A stretch of 64,000 bases of DNA from Glandiceps talaboti. Lineage: Eukaryota > Hemichordata > Enteropneusta > Spengelidae. The translations under genes and the position numbers were made by a program. Below are positions 43,501 through 58,500 of this stretch, in pieces. Every line of letters begins with the position of its first letter. Positions within the stretch are counted from its first letter, which is position 1. Under the pieces are notes generated by a model, which was not told where the DNA came from, ran no database searches, and saw only the letters and a list, made by a program, of their open reading frames with translations. The DNA is taken from the NCBI RefSeq assembly GCF_964340395.1, contig NC_135567.1, positions 7,975,158-8,039,157 of the forward strand, given 5' to 3'.

Positions 43501-46500
43501 CAAGATACAATGTTTGGTAGTCTATATACCCTTGACTACTGCCAATATGGTAGTCAAGATACAATGTTTGGTAGTCTATATACCCTTGACTACTGCCAAT
43601 TTAGTAGTCAAGATACAATGTTTGGTAGTCTATATACCCTTGACTACTGCCAATATGGTAGTCAAGATACAATGTTTGGTAGTCTATATACCCTTGACTA
43701 CTGCCAATTTAGTAGTCAAGATTCAATGTTTGGTAGTCTATATACCTTTGACTACTGCCAATTTGGTAGTCAAGATACAATATTTGGTAGTCTATATACC
43801 AATGACTACTGCCAATTTGGTAGTCAAGATACTATGTTTGGTAGACTATATACCCTTGACTACTGCCAATTTGGTAGTTAAGATACTATGTTTGGTAGTC
43901 TATATACCCTTGACTACTGCCAATTTGGTAGTCAAGATACAATGTTTGGTAGGCTATATACCCTTGACTACTGTCAATTTGGTAGTCAAGATACAATGTT
44001 TGGTAGTCTATATACCCTTGACTACTGCCAATTTAGTAGTCAAGATACAATGTTTGGTAGTCTATATACCCTTGACTACTGCCAATATGGTAGTCAAGAT
44101 ACAATGTTTGGTAGTCTATATACCCTTGACTACTGCCAATTTAGTAGTCAAGATTCAATGTTTGGTAGTCTATATACCTTTGACTACTGCCAATTTGGTA
44201 GTCAAGATACAATATTTGGTAGTCTATATACCAATGACTACTGCCAATTTGGTAGTCAAGATACTATGTTTGGTAGACTATATACCCTTGACTACTGCCA
44301 ATTTGGTAGTTAAGATACTATGTTTGGTAGTCTATATACCCTTGACTACTGCCAATTTGGTAGTCAAGATACAATGTTTGGTAGGCTATATACCCTTGAC
44401 TACTGTCAATTTGGTAGTCAAGATACAATGTTTGGTAGTCTATATACCCTTGACTACTGCCAATTTAGTAGTCAAGATACAATGTTTGGTAGTCTATATA
44501 CCCTTGACTTTACTACTGCCAATTTGGTAGTTAAGATACAATATTTGGTAGTCTATATACCCTTGACTACTGCCAATTTGGTAGTCAAGATACTATGTTT
44601 GGTAGTCTATATACCCTTGACTACTGCCAATTTGGTAGTCAAGATACAATGTTTGGTAGTCCATATACCCTTGACTACTGCCAATTTAGTAGTTAAGATA
44701 CAATGTTTGGTAGTCCATATACCCTTGACTACTGCCAATTTAGTAGTCAAGATACAATGTTTGGTAGTCTATATACCCTTGACTTTACTACTGCCAATTT
44801 GGTAGTCAAGATACAATATTTGGTAGTCTATATACCAATGACTACTGCCAATTTGGTAGTCAAGATACTATGTTTGGTAGTCTATATACCCTTGACTACT
44901 GCCAATTTGGTAGTCAAGATACAATGTTTGGTAGTCCATATACCCTTGACTACTGCCAATTTAGTAGTCAAGATACAATGTTTGGTAGTCCATATACCCT
45001 TGACTACTGCCAATTTAGTAGTCAAGATACAATGTTTGGTAGACTATATACCCTTGACTACTGCCAATTTGGTAGTTAAGATACTATGTTTGGTAGTCTA
45101 TATACCCTTGACTACTGCCAATTTGGTAGTCAAGATACAATGTTTGGTAGGCTATATACCCTTGACTACTGTCAATTTGGTAGTTAAGATACAATGTTTG
45201 GTAGGCTATATACCCTTGACTACTGTCAATTTGGTAGTCAAGATACAATATTTGGTAGTCTATATACCCTTGACTACTGCCAATTTGGTAGTCAAGATAC
45301 AATGTTTGGTAGGCTATATACCCTTGACTACTGTCAATTTGGTAGTTAAGATACAATGTTTGGTAGTCTATATACCCTTGACTACTGCCAATTTGGTAGT
45401 CAAGATACAATGTTTGGTAGTCTATATACCCTTGACTACTGCCAATTTGGTAGTCAAGATACAATGTTTGGTAGTCTATATACCCTTGACTACTGCCAAT
45501 TTGGTAGTTAAGATACAATGTTTGGTAGTCTATATACCCTTGACTACTGCCAATTTGGTAGTCAAGATACAATGTTTGGTAGTCTATATACCTTTGACTA
45601 CTGTCAATTTGGTAGTTAAGATACAATGTTTGGTAGTCTATATACCCTTGACTACTGCCAATTTAGTAGTCAAGATACAATGTTTGGTAGTCTATATACC
45701 CTTGACTACTGCCAATATGGTAGTCAAGATACAATGTTTGGTAGTCTATATACCCTTGACTACTGCCAATTTAGTAGTCAAGATACAATGTTTGGTAGTC
45801 TATATACCCTTGACTACTGCCAATATGGTAGTCAAGATACAATGTTTGGTAGTCTATATACCCTTGACTACTGCCAATTTAGTAGTCAAGATTCAATGTT
45901 TGGTAGTCTATATACCTTTGACTACTGCCAATTTGGTAGTCAAGATACAATATTTGGTAGTCTATATACCAATGACTACTGCCAATTTGGTAGTCAAGAT
46001 ACTATGTTTGGTAGACTATATACCCTTGACTACTGCCAATTTGGTAGTTAAGATACTATGTTTGGTAGTCTATATACCCTTGACTACTGCCAATTTGGTA
46101 GTCAAGATACAATGTTTGGTAGGCTATATACCCTTGACTACTGTCAATTTGGTAGTCAAGATACAATGTTTGGTAGTCTATATACCCTTGACTACTGCCA
46201 ATTTAGTAGTCAAGATACAATGTTTGGTAGTCTATATACCCTTGACTTTACTACTGCCAATTTGGTAGTCAAGATACAATATTTGGTAGTCTATATACCC
46301 TTGACTACTGCCAATTTGGTAGTCAAGATACTATGTTTGGTAGTCTATATACCCTTGACTACTGCCAATTTGGTAGTCAAGATACAATGTTTGGTAGTCC
46401 ATATACCCTTGACTACTGCCAATTTAGTAGTCAAGATACAATGTTTGGTAGTCCATATACCCTTGACTACTGCCAATTTAGTAGTCAAGATACAATGTTT

Positions 46501-49500
46501 GGTAGTCTATATACCCTTGACTTTACTACTGCCAATTTGGTAGTCAAGATACAATATTTGGTAGTCTATATACCAATGACTACTGTCAATTTGGTAGTCA
46601 AGATACTATGTTTGGTAGTCTATATACCCTTGACTACTGCCAATTTGGTAGTCAAGATACAATGTTTGGTAGTCCATATACCCTTGACTACTGCCAATTT
46701 AGTAGTCAAGATACAATGTTTGGTAGTCTATATACCCTTGACTACTGCCAATTTGGTAGTCAAGATACAATGTTTGGTAGTCTATATACCCTTGACTACT
46801 GCCAATTTGGTAGTTAGGATACAATGTTTGGTAGTCTATATACCCTTGACTACTGCCAATTTGGTAGTCAAGATACAATGTTTGGTAGTCTATATACCCT
46901 TGACTACTGACAATTTGGTAGTTAAGATAAAATGTTTGGTAGTCTATATACCCTTGACTACTGTCAATTTGGTAGTCAAGATACAATGTTTGGTAGTCTA
47001 TATACCCTTTACTACTGCCAATTTGGTAGTCAAGATACAATGTTTGGTAGTCTATATACCCTTGACTACTGCCAATTTGGTAGTCAAGATACAATGTTTG
47101 GTAGTCTATATACCCTTGACTACTGCCAATTTGGTAGTTAGGATACAATGTTTGGTAGTCTATATACCCTTGACTACTGCCAATTTGGTAGTCAAGATAC
47201 AATGTTTGGTAGTCTATATACCCTTGACTACTGACAATTTGGTAGTTAAGATAAAATGTTTGGTAGTCTATATACCCTTGACTACTGCCAATTTGGTAGT
47301 TAGGATACAATGTTTGGTAGTCTATATACCCTTGACTACTGCCAATTTTGTAGTCAAGATTCAATGTTTGGTAGTCTATATACCCTTGACTACTGCCAAT
47401 TTAGTAGTCAAAATACAATGTTTGGTAGTCTATATACCCTTGACTACTGACAATTTAGTAGTCAAAATACAATGTTTGGTAGTCTATATACCCTTGACTA
47501 CTGTCAATTTGGTAGTCAAGATACAATGTTTGATAGTCTATATACCCTTGACTACTGTCAATTTGGTAGTCAAGATACAATGTTTGGTAGTCTATATACC
47601 CTTGACTACTGCCAATTTGGTAGTCAAGAAATTATGTTTGGTAGTCTATATACCCTTGACTACTGACAATTTAGTAGTCAAAATACAATGTTTGGTAGTC
47701 TATATACCCTTGACTACTGTCAATTTGGTAGTCAAGATACAATGTTTGATAGTCTATATACCCTTGACTACTGCCAATTTGGTAGTCAAGATACAATGTT
47801 TGGTAGTCTATATACCTTTGACTACTGTCAATTTGGTAGTCAAGATACAATGTTTGGTAGTCTATATATCCTTGACTACTGCCAATTTAGTAGTCAAGAT
47901 ACAATGTTTGGTAGTCTATATACCTTTGACTACTGTCAATTTGGTAGTCAAGATTCAATGTTTGGTAGTCTATATACCTTTGACTACTGTCAATTTGGTA
48001 GTCAAGATACAATGTTTGGTAGTCTATATACCTTTGACTACTGTCAATTTGGTAGTCAAGATACAATGTTTGGTAGTCTATATACCTTTGACTACTGTCA
48101 ATTTGGTAGTCAAGATACTATGTTTGGTAGTCTATATACCTTTGACAACTGTCAATTTGGTAGTCAAGATTCAATGTTTGGTAGTCTATATACCTTTGAC
48201 TACTGTCAATTTGGTAGTCAAGATACAATGTTTGGTAGTCTATATACCTTTGACTACTGTCAATTTGGTAGTCAAGATTCAATGTTTGGTAGTCTATATA
48301 CCTTTGACTACTGTCAATTTGGTAGTCAAGATACAATGTTTGGTAGTCTATATACCTTTGACTACTGTCAATTTGGTAGTCAAGATTCAATGTTTGGTAG
48401 TCTATATACCCTTGACTACTATCAATTTGGTAGTCAAGACACAATATTTGGTAGTCGATATATCCTTGACTACTGCCAATTTAGTAGTTAAGATACTATG
48501 TTTGGTAGTCTATATACCCTTGACTACTGCCAATTTGGTAGTCAAGATACAATGTTTGGTAGTCTATATACCCATTACTACTGCCAATTTAGTAGTCAAG
48601 ATACAATGTTTGGTAGACTATATACCCTTGACTACTGCCAATTTGGTAGTTAAGATACTATGTTTGGTAGTCTATATACCCTTGACTACTGCCAATTTGG
48701 TAGTCAAGATATAATGTTTGGTAGGCTATATACCCTTGACTACTGTCAATTTGGTAGTTAAGATACAATGTTTGGTAGGCTATATACCCTTGACTACTGT
48801 CAATTTGGTAGTCAAGATACAATATTTGGTAGTCTATATACCCTTGACTACTGCCAATTTGGTAGTCAAGATACAATGTTTGGTAGGCTATATACCCTTG
48901 ACTACTGTCAATTTGGTAGTTAAGATACAATGTTTGGTAGTCTATATACCCTTGACTACTGCCAATTTGGTAGTCAAGATACAATGTTTGGTAGTCTATA
49001 TACCCTTGACTACTGCCAATTTGGTAGTAAAGATACAATGTTTGGTAGTCTATATACCCTTGACTACTGCCAATTTGGTAGTTAAGATACAATGTTTGGT
49101 AGTCTATATACCCTTGACTACTGCCAATTTGGTAGTCAAGATACAATGTTTGGTAGTCTATATACCTTTGACTACTGTCAATTTGGTAGTTAAGATACAA
49201 TGTTTGGTAGTCTATATACCCTTGACTACTGCCAATTTAGTAGTCAAGATACAATGTTTGGTAGTCTATATACCCTTGACTACTGCCAATATGGTAGTCA
49301 AGATACAATGTTTGGTAGTCTATATACCCTTGACTACTGCCAATTTAGTAGTCAAGATACAATGTTTGGTAGTCTATATACCCTTGACTACTGCCAATAT
49401 GGTAGTCAAGATACAATGTTTGGTAGTCTATATACCCTTGACTACTGCCAATTTAGTAGTCAAGATTCAATGTTTGGTAGTCTATATACCTTTGACTACT

Positions 49501-52500
49501 GCCAATTTGGTAGTCAAGATACAATATTTGGTAGTCTATATACCAATGACTACTGCCAATTTGGTAGTCAAGATACTATGTTTGGTAGACTATATACCCT
49601 TGACTACTGCCAATTTGGTAGTTAAGATACTATGTTTGGTAGTCTATATACCCTTGACTACTGCCAATTTGGTAGTCAAGATACAATGTTTGGTAGGCTA
49701 TATACCCTTGACTACTGTCAATTTGGTAGTCAAGATACAATGTTTGGTAGTCTATATACCCTTGACTACTGCCAATTTAGTAGTCAAGATACAATGTTTG
49801 GTAGTCTATATACCATTGACTACTGCCAATATGGTAGTCAAGATACAATGTTTGGTAGTCTATATACCCTTGACTACTGCCAATTTAGTAGTCAAGATTC
49901 AATGTTTGGTAGTCTATATACCTTTGACTACTGCCAATTTGGTAGTCAAGATACAATATTTGGTAGTCTATATACCAATGACTACTGCCAATTTGGTAGT
50001 CAAGATACTATGTTTGGTAGTCTATATACCCTTGACTACTGCCAATTTTGTAGTCAAGATTCAATGTTTGGTAGTCTATATACCCTTGACTACTGCCAAT
50101 TTAGTAGTCAAAATACAATGTTTGGTAGTCTATATACCCTTGACTACTGACAATTTAGTAGTCAAAATACAATGTTTGGTAGTCTATATACCCTTGACTA
50201 CTGTCAATTTGGTAGTCAAGATACAATGTTTGATAGTCTATATACCCTTGACTACTGTCAATTTGGTAGTCAAGATACAATGTTTGGTAGTCTATATACC
50301 CTTGACTACTGCCAATTTGGTAGTCAAGAAATTATGTTTGGTAGTCTATATACCCTTGACTACTGACAATTTAGTAGTCAAAATACAATGTTTGGTAGTC
50401 TATATACCCTTGACTACTGTCAATTTGGTAGTCAAGATACAATGTTTGATAGTCTATATACCCTTGACTACTGCCAATTTGGTAGTCAAGATACAATGTT
50501 TGGTAGTCTATATACCTTTGACTACTGTCAATTTGGTAGTCAAGATACAATGTTTGGTAGTCTATATATCCTTGACTACTGCCAATTTAGTAGTCAAGAT
50601 ACAATGTTTGGTAGTCTATATACCTTTGACTACTGTCAATTTGGTAGTCAAGATTCAATGTTTGGTAGTCTATATACCTTTGACTACTGTCAATTTGGTA
50701 GTCAAGATACAATGTTTGGTAGTCTATATACCTTTGACTACTGTCAATTTGGTAGTCAAGATACAATGTTTGGTAGTCTATATACCTTTGACTACTGTCA
50801 ATTTGGTAGTCAAGATACTATGTTTGGTAGTCTATATACCTTTGACAACTGTCAATTTGGTAGTCAAGATTCAATGTTTGGTAGTCTATATACCTTTGAC
50901 TACTGTCAATTTGGTAGTCAAGATACAATGTTTGGTAGTCTATATACCTTTGACTACTGTCAATTTGGTAGTCAAGATTCAATGTTTGGTAGTCTATATA
51001 CCTTTGACTACTGTCAATTTGGTAGTCAAGATACAATGTTTGGTAGTCTATATACCTTTGACTACTGTCAATTTGGTAGTCAAGATTCAATGTTTGGTAG
51101 TCTATATACCCTTGACTACTATCAATTTGGTAGTCAAGACACAATATTTGGTAGTCGATATATCCTTGACTACTGCCAATTTAGTAGTTAAGATACTATG
51201 TTTGGTAGTCTATATACCCTTGACTACTGCCAATTTGGTAGTCAAGATACAATGTTTGGTAGTCTATATACCCATTACTACTGCCAATTTAGTAGTCAAG
51301 ATACAATGTTTGGTAGACTATATACCCTTGACTACTGCCAATTTGGTAGTTAAGATACTATGTTTGGTAGTCTATATACCCTTGACTACTGCCAATTTGG
51401 TAGTCAAGATATAATGTTTGGTAGGCTATATACCCTTGACTACTGTCAATTTGGTAGTTAAGATACAATGTTTGGTAGGCTATATACCCTTGACTACTGT
51501 CAATTTGGTAGTCAAGATACAATATTTGGTAGTCTATATACCCTTGACTACTGCCAATTTGGTAGTCAAGATACAATGTTTGGTAGGCTATATACCCTTG
51601 ACTACTGTCAATTTGGTAGTTAAGATACAATGTTTGGTAGTCTATATACCCTTGACTACTGCCAATTTGGTAGTCAAGATACAATGTTTGGTAGTCTATA
51701 TACCCTTGACTACTGCCAATTTGGTAGTCAAGATACAATGTTTGGTAGTCTATATACCCTTGACTACTGCCAATTTGGTAGTTAAGATACAATGTTTGGT
51801 AGTCTATATACCCTTGACTACTGCCAATTTGGTAGTCAAGATACAATGTTTGGTAGTCTATATACCTTTGACTACTGTCAATTTGGTAGTTAAGATACAA
51901 TGTTTGGTAGTCTATATACCCTTGACTACTGCCAATTTAGTAGTCAAGATACAATGTTTGGTAGTCTATATACCCTTGACTACTGCCAATATGGTAGTCA
52001 AGATACAATGTTTGGTAGTCTATATACCCTTGACTACTGCCAATTTAGTAGTCAAGATACAATGTTTGGTAGTCTATATACCCTTGACTACTGCCAATAT
52101 GGTAGTCAAGATACAATGTTTGGTAGTCTATATACCCTTGACTACTGCCAATTTAGTAGTCAAGATTCAATGTTTGGTAGTCTATATACCTTTGACTACT
52201 GCCAATTTGGTAGTCAAGATACAATATTTGGTAGTCTATATACCAATGACTACTGCCAATTTGGTAGTCAAGATACTATGTTTGGTAGACTATATACCCT
52301 TGACTACTGCCAATTTGGTAGTTAAGATACTATGTTTGGTAGTCTATATACCCTTGACTACTGCCAATTTGGTAGTCAAGATACAATGTTTGGTAGGCTA
52401 TATACCCTTGACTACTGTCAATTTGGTAGTCAAGATACAATGTTTGGTAGTCTATATACCCTTGACTACTGCCAATTTAGTAGTCAAGATACAATGTTTG

Positions 52501-55500
52501 GCAGTCTATATACCCTTGACTACTGCCAATATGGTAGTCAAGATACAATGTTTGGTAGTCTATATACCCTTGACTACTGCCAATTTAGTAGTCAAGATTC
52601 AATGTTTGGTAGTCTATATACCTTTGACTACTGCCAATTTGGTAGTCAAGATACAATATTTGGTAGTCTATATACCAATGACTACTGCCAATTTGGTAGT
52701 CAAGATACTATGTTTGGTAGACTATATACCCTTGACTACTGCCAATTTGGTAGTTAAGATACTATGTTTGGTAGTCTATATACCCTTGACTACTGCCAAT
52801 TTGGTAGTCAAGATACAATGTTTGGTAGGCTATATACCCTTGACTACTGTCAATTTGGTAGTCAAGATACAATGTTTGGTAGTCTATATACCCTTGACTA
52901 CTGCCAATTTAGTAGTCAAGATACAATGTTTGGTAGTCTATATACCCTTGACTTTACTACTGCCAATTTGGTAGTTAAGATACAATATTTGGTAGTCTAT
53001 ATACCCTTGACTACTGCCAATTTGGTAGTCAAGATACTATGTTTGGTAGTCTATATACCCTTGACTACTGCCAATTTGGTAGTCAAGATACAATGTTTGG
53101 TAGTCCATATACCCTTGACTACTGCCAATTTAGTAGTCAAGATACAATGTTTGGTAGTCCATATACCCTTGACTACTGCCAATTTAGTAGTCAAGATACA
53201 ATGTTTGGTAGTCTATATACCCTTGACTTTACTACTGCCAATTTGGTAGTCAAGATACAATATTTGGTAGTCTATATACCAATGACTACTACCAATTTGG
53301 TAGTCAAGATACTATGTTTGGTAGTCTATATACCCTTGACTACTGCCAATTTGGTAGTCAAGATACAATGTTTGGTAGTCCATATACCCTTGACTACTGC
53401 CAATTTAGTAGTCAAGATACAATGTTTGGTAGTCCATATACCCTTGACTACTGCCAATTTAGTAGTCAAGATACAATGTTTGGTAGACTATATACCCTTG
53501 ACTACTGCCAATTTGGTAGTTAAGATACTATGTTTGGTAGTCTATATACCCTTGACTACTGCCAATTTGGTAGTCAAGATACAATGTTTGGTAGGCTATA
53601 TACCCTTGACTACTGTCAATTTGGTAGTTAAGATACAATGTTTGGTAGGCTATATACCCTTGACTACTGTCAATTTGGTAGTCAAGATACAATATTTGGT
53701 AGTCTATATACCCTTGACTACTGCCAATTTGGTAGTCAAGATACAATGTTTGGTAGGCTATATACCCTTGACTACTGTCAATTTGGTAGTTAAGATACAA
53801 TGTTTGGTAGTCTATATACCCTTGACTACTGCCAATTTGGTAGTCAAGATACAATGTTTGGTAGTCTATATACCCTTGACTACTGCCAATTTGGTAGTCA
53901 AGATACAATGTTTGGTAGTCTATATACCCTTGACTACTGCCAATTTGGTAGTTAAGATACAATGTTTGGTAGTCTATATACCCTTGACTACTGCCAATTT
54001 GGTAGTCAAGATACAATGTTTGGTAGTCTATATACCTTTGACTACTGTCAATTTGGTAGTTAAGATACAATGTTTGGTAGTCTATATACCCTTGACTACT
54101 GCCAATTTAGTAGTCAAGATACAATGTTTGATAGTCTATATACCCTTGACTACTGCCAATATGGTAGTCAAGATACAATGTTTGGTAGTCTATATACCCT
54201 TGACTACTGCCAATTTAGTAGTCAAGATACAATGTTTGGTAGTCTATATACCCTTGACTACTGCCAATATGGTAGTCAAGATACAATGTTTGGTAGTCTA
54301 TATACCCTTGACTACTGCCAATTTAGTAGTCAAGATTCAATGTTTGGTAGTCTATATACCTTTGACTACTGCCAATTTGGTAGTCAAGATACAATATTTG
54401 GTAGTCTATATACCAATGACTACTGCCAATTTGGTAGTCAAGATACTATGTTTGGTAGACTATATACCCTTGACTACTGCCAATTTGGTAGTTAAGATAC
54501 TATGTTTGGTAGTCTATATACCCTTGACTACTGCCAATTTGGTAGTCAAGATACAATGTTTGGTAGGCTATATACCCTTGACTACTGTCAATTTGGTAGT
54601 CAAGATACAATGTTTGGTAGTCTATATACCCTTGACTACTGCCAATTTAGTAGTCAAGATACAATGTTTGGTAGTCTATATACCCTTGACTTTACTACTG
54701 CCAATTTGGTAGTCAAGATACAATATTTGGTAGTCTATATACCCTTGACTACTGCCAATTTGGTAGTCAAGATACTATGTTTGGTAGTCTATATACCCTT
54801 GACTACTGCCAATTTGGTAGTCAAGATACAATGTTTGGTAGTCCATATACCCTTGACTACTGCCAATTTAGTAGTCAAGATACAATGTTTGGTAGTCCAT
54901 ATACCCTTGACTACTGCCAATTTAGTAGTCAAGATACAATGTTTGGTAGTCTATATACCCTTGACTTTACTACTGCCAATTTGGTAGTCAAGATACAATA
55001 TTTGGTAGTCTATATACCAATGACTACTGTCAATTTGGTAGTCAAGATACTATGTTTGGTAGTCTATATACCCTTGACTACTGCCAATTTGGTAGTCAAG
55101 ATACAATGTTTGGTAGTCCATATACCCTTGACTACTGCCAATTTAGTAGTCAAGATACAATGTTTGGTAGACTATATACCCTTGACTACTGCCAATTTGG
55201 TAGTTAAGATACTATGTTTGGTAGTCTATATACCCTTGACTACTGCCAATTTGGTAGTCAAGATACAATGTTTGGTAGGCTATATACCCTTGACTACTGT
55301 CAATTTGGTAGTTAAGATACAATGTTTGGTAGGCTATATACCCTTGACTACTGTCAATTTGGTAGTCAAGATACAATATTTGGTAGTCTATATACCCTTG
55401 ACTACTGCCAATTTGGTAGTCAAGATACAATGTTTGGTAGGCTATATACCCTTGACTACTGTCAATTTGGTAGTTAAGATACATTGTTTTGTAGTCTATA

Positions 55501-58500
55501 TACCCTTGACTACTGCCAATTTGGTAGTCAAGATACAATGTTTGGTAGTCTATATACCCTTGACTACTGCCAATTTGGTAGTCAAGATACAATGTTTGGT
55601 AGTCTATATACCCTTGACTACTGCCAATTTGGTAGTTAAGATACAATGTTTGGTAGTCTATATACCCTTGACTACTGCCAATTTGGTAGTCAAGATACAA
55701 TGTTTGGTAGTCTATATACCTTTGACTACTGTCAATTTGGTAGTTAAGATACAATGTTTGGTAGTCTATATACCCTTGACTACTGCCAATTTAGTAGTCA
55801 AGATACAATGTTTGGTAGTCTATATACCCTTGACTACTGCCAATATGGTAGTCAAGATACAATGTTTGGTAGTCTATATACCCTTGACTACTGCCAATTT
55901 AGTAGTCAAGATACAATGTTTGGTAGTCTATATACCCTTGACTACTGCCAATATGGTAGTCAAGATACAATGTTTGGTAGTCTATATACCCTTGACTACT
56001 GCCAATTTAGTAGTCAAGATTCAATGTTTGGTAGTCTATATACCTTTGACTACTGCCAATTTGGTAGTCAAGATACAATATTTGGTAGTCTATATACCAA
56101 TGACTACTGCCAATTTGGTAGTCAAGATACTATGTTTGGTAGACTATATACCCTTGACTACTGCCAATTTGGTAGTTAAGATACTATGTTTGGTAGTCTA
56201 TATACCCTTGACTACTGCCAATTTGGTAGTCAAGATACAATGTTTGGTAGGCTATATACCCTTGACTACTGTCAATTTGGTAGTCAAGATACAATGTTTG
56301 GTAGTCTATATACCCTTGACTACTGCCAATTTAGTAGTCAAGATACAATGTTTGGTAGTCTATATACCCTTGACTACTGCCAATTTGGTAGTCAAGATAC
56401 AATATTTGGTAGTCTATATACCCTTGACTACTGCCAATTTGGTAGTCAAGATACTATGTTTGGTAGTCTATATACCCTTGACTACTGCCAATTTGGTAGT
56501 CAAGATACAATGTTTGGTAGTCCATATACCCTTGACTACTGCCAGTTTGGTAGTCAAGATACAATGTTTGGTAGTCTATATACCCTTGACTACTGCCAAT
56601 TTGGTAGTCAAGATACAATATTTGGTAGTCTATATACCCTTGACTACTGCCAATTTGGTAGTCAAGATACTATGTTTGGTAGTCTATATACCCTTGACTA
56701 CTGCCAATTTAGTAGTCAAGATCCAATGTTTGGTAGTCTATATACCCTTGACTACTGCCAATTTAGTAGTCAAGATACAATGTTTGGTAGTCTATATACC
56801 CTTGACTTTACTACTGCCAATTTGGTAGTCAAGATACAATATTTGGTAGTCTATATACCCTTGACTACTGCCAATTTGGTAGTCAAGATACAATGTTTGG
56901 TAGTCTATATACCCTTGACTACTGCCAATTTGGTAGTCAAGATACAATGTTTGGTAGTCTATATACCAATGACTACTGCCAATTTAGTAGTCAAGATACA
57001 ATGTTTGGTAGTCCATATACCCTTGACTACTGCCAATTTAGTAGTCAAGATACAATGTTTGGTAGTCTATATACCCTTGACTACTGCCAATTTGGTAGTC
57101 AAGATACAATGTTTGGTAGTCTATATACCCTTTACTACTGCCAATTTGGTAGTTAAGATACAATGTTTGGTAGTCTATATACCCTTGACTACTGCCAATT
57201 TGGTAGTCAAGATACAATGTTTGGTAGTCTATATACCCTTGACTACTGCCAATTTGGTAGTCAAGATACTATGTTTGCTAGTCTATATACCCTTGACTAC
57301 TGCCAATTTAGTAGTCAAAATACAATGTTTGGTAGTCTATATACCCTTGACTACTGCCAATTTGGTAGTCAAGATACAATGTTTGGTAGTCTATATACCC
57401 TTTACTACTGCCAATTTGGTAGTCAAGATACAATGTTTGGTACTCTATATACCCTTGACTACTGCCAATTTGGTAGTCAAGATACAATGTTTGGTAGACT
57501 ATATACCCTTGACTACTGCCAATTTGGTAGTCAAGATACTATGTTTGGTAATCTATATACCCTTTACTACTGCTAATTTGGTAGTCAAGATACAATGTTT
57601 GGTAGACTATATACCCTTGACTACTGCCAATTTAGTAGTCAAGATACAATGTTTGGTAGTCTATATACCCTTTACTACTGCCAATTTGGTAGTCAAGATA
57701 CAATGTTTGGTAGTCTATATACCCTTGACTACTGCCAATTTGGTAGTCAAGATACAATGTTTGGTAGTCTATATACCCTTGACTACTGCCAATTTAGTAG
57801 TCAAGATTCAATGTTTGGTAGTCTATATACCTTTGACTACTGCCAATTTGGTAGTCAAGATACAATATTTGGTAGTCTATATACCAATGACTACTGCCAA
57901 TTTGGTAGTCAAGATACTATGTTTGGTAGACTATATACCCTTGACTACTGCCAATTTGGTAGTTAAGATACTATGTTTGGTAGTCTATATACCCTTGACT
58001 ACTGCCAATTTGGTAGTCAAGATACAATGTTTGGTAGGCTATATACCCTTGACTACTGTCAATTTGGTAGTCAAGATACAATGTTTGGTAGTCTATATAC
58101 CCTTGACTACTGCCAATTTAGTAGTCAAGATACAATGTTTGGTAGTCTATATACCCTTGACTTTACTACTGCCAATTTGGTAGTCAAGATACAATATTTG
58201 GTAGTCTATATACCCTTGACTACTGCCAATTTGGTAGTCAAGATACTATGTTTGGTAGTCTATATACCCTTGACTACTGCCAATTTGGTAGTCAAGATAC
58301 AATGTTTGGTAGTCCATATACCCTTGACTACTGCCAATTTAGTAGTCAAGATACAATGTTTGGTAGTCCATATACCCTTGACTACTGCCAATTTAGTAGT
58401 CAAGATACAATGTTTGGTAGTCTATATACCCTTGACTTTACTACTGCCAATTTGGTAGTCAAGATACAATATTTGGTAGTCTATATACCAATGACTACTG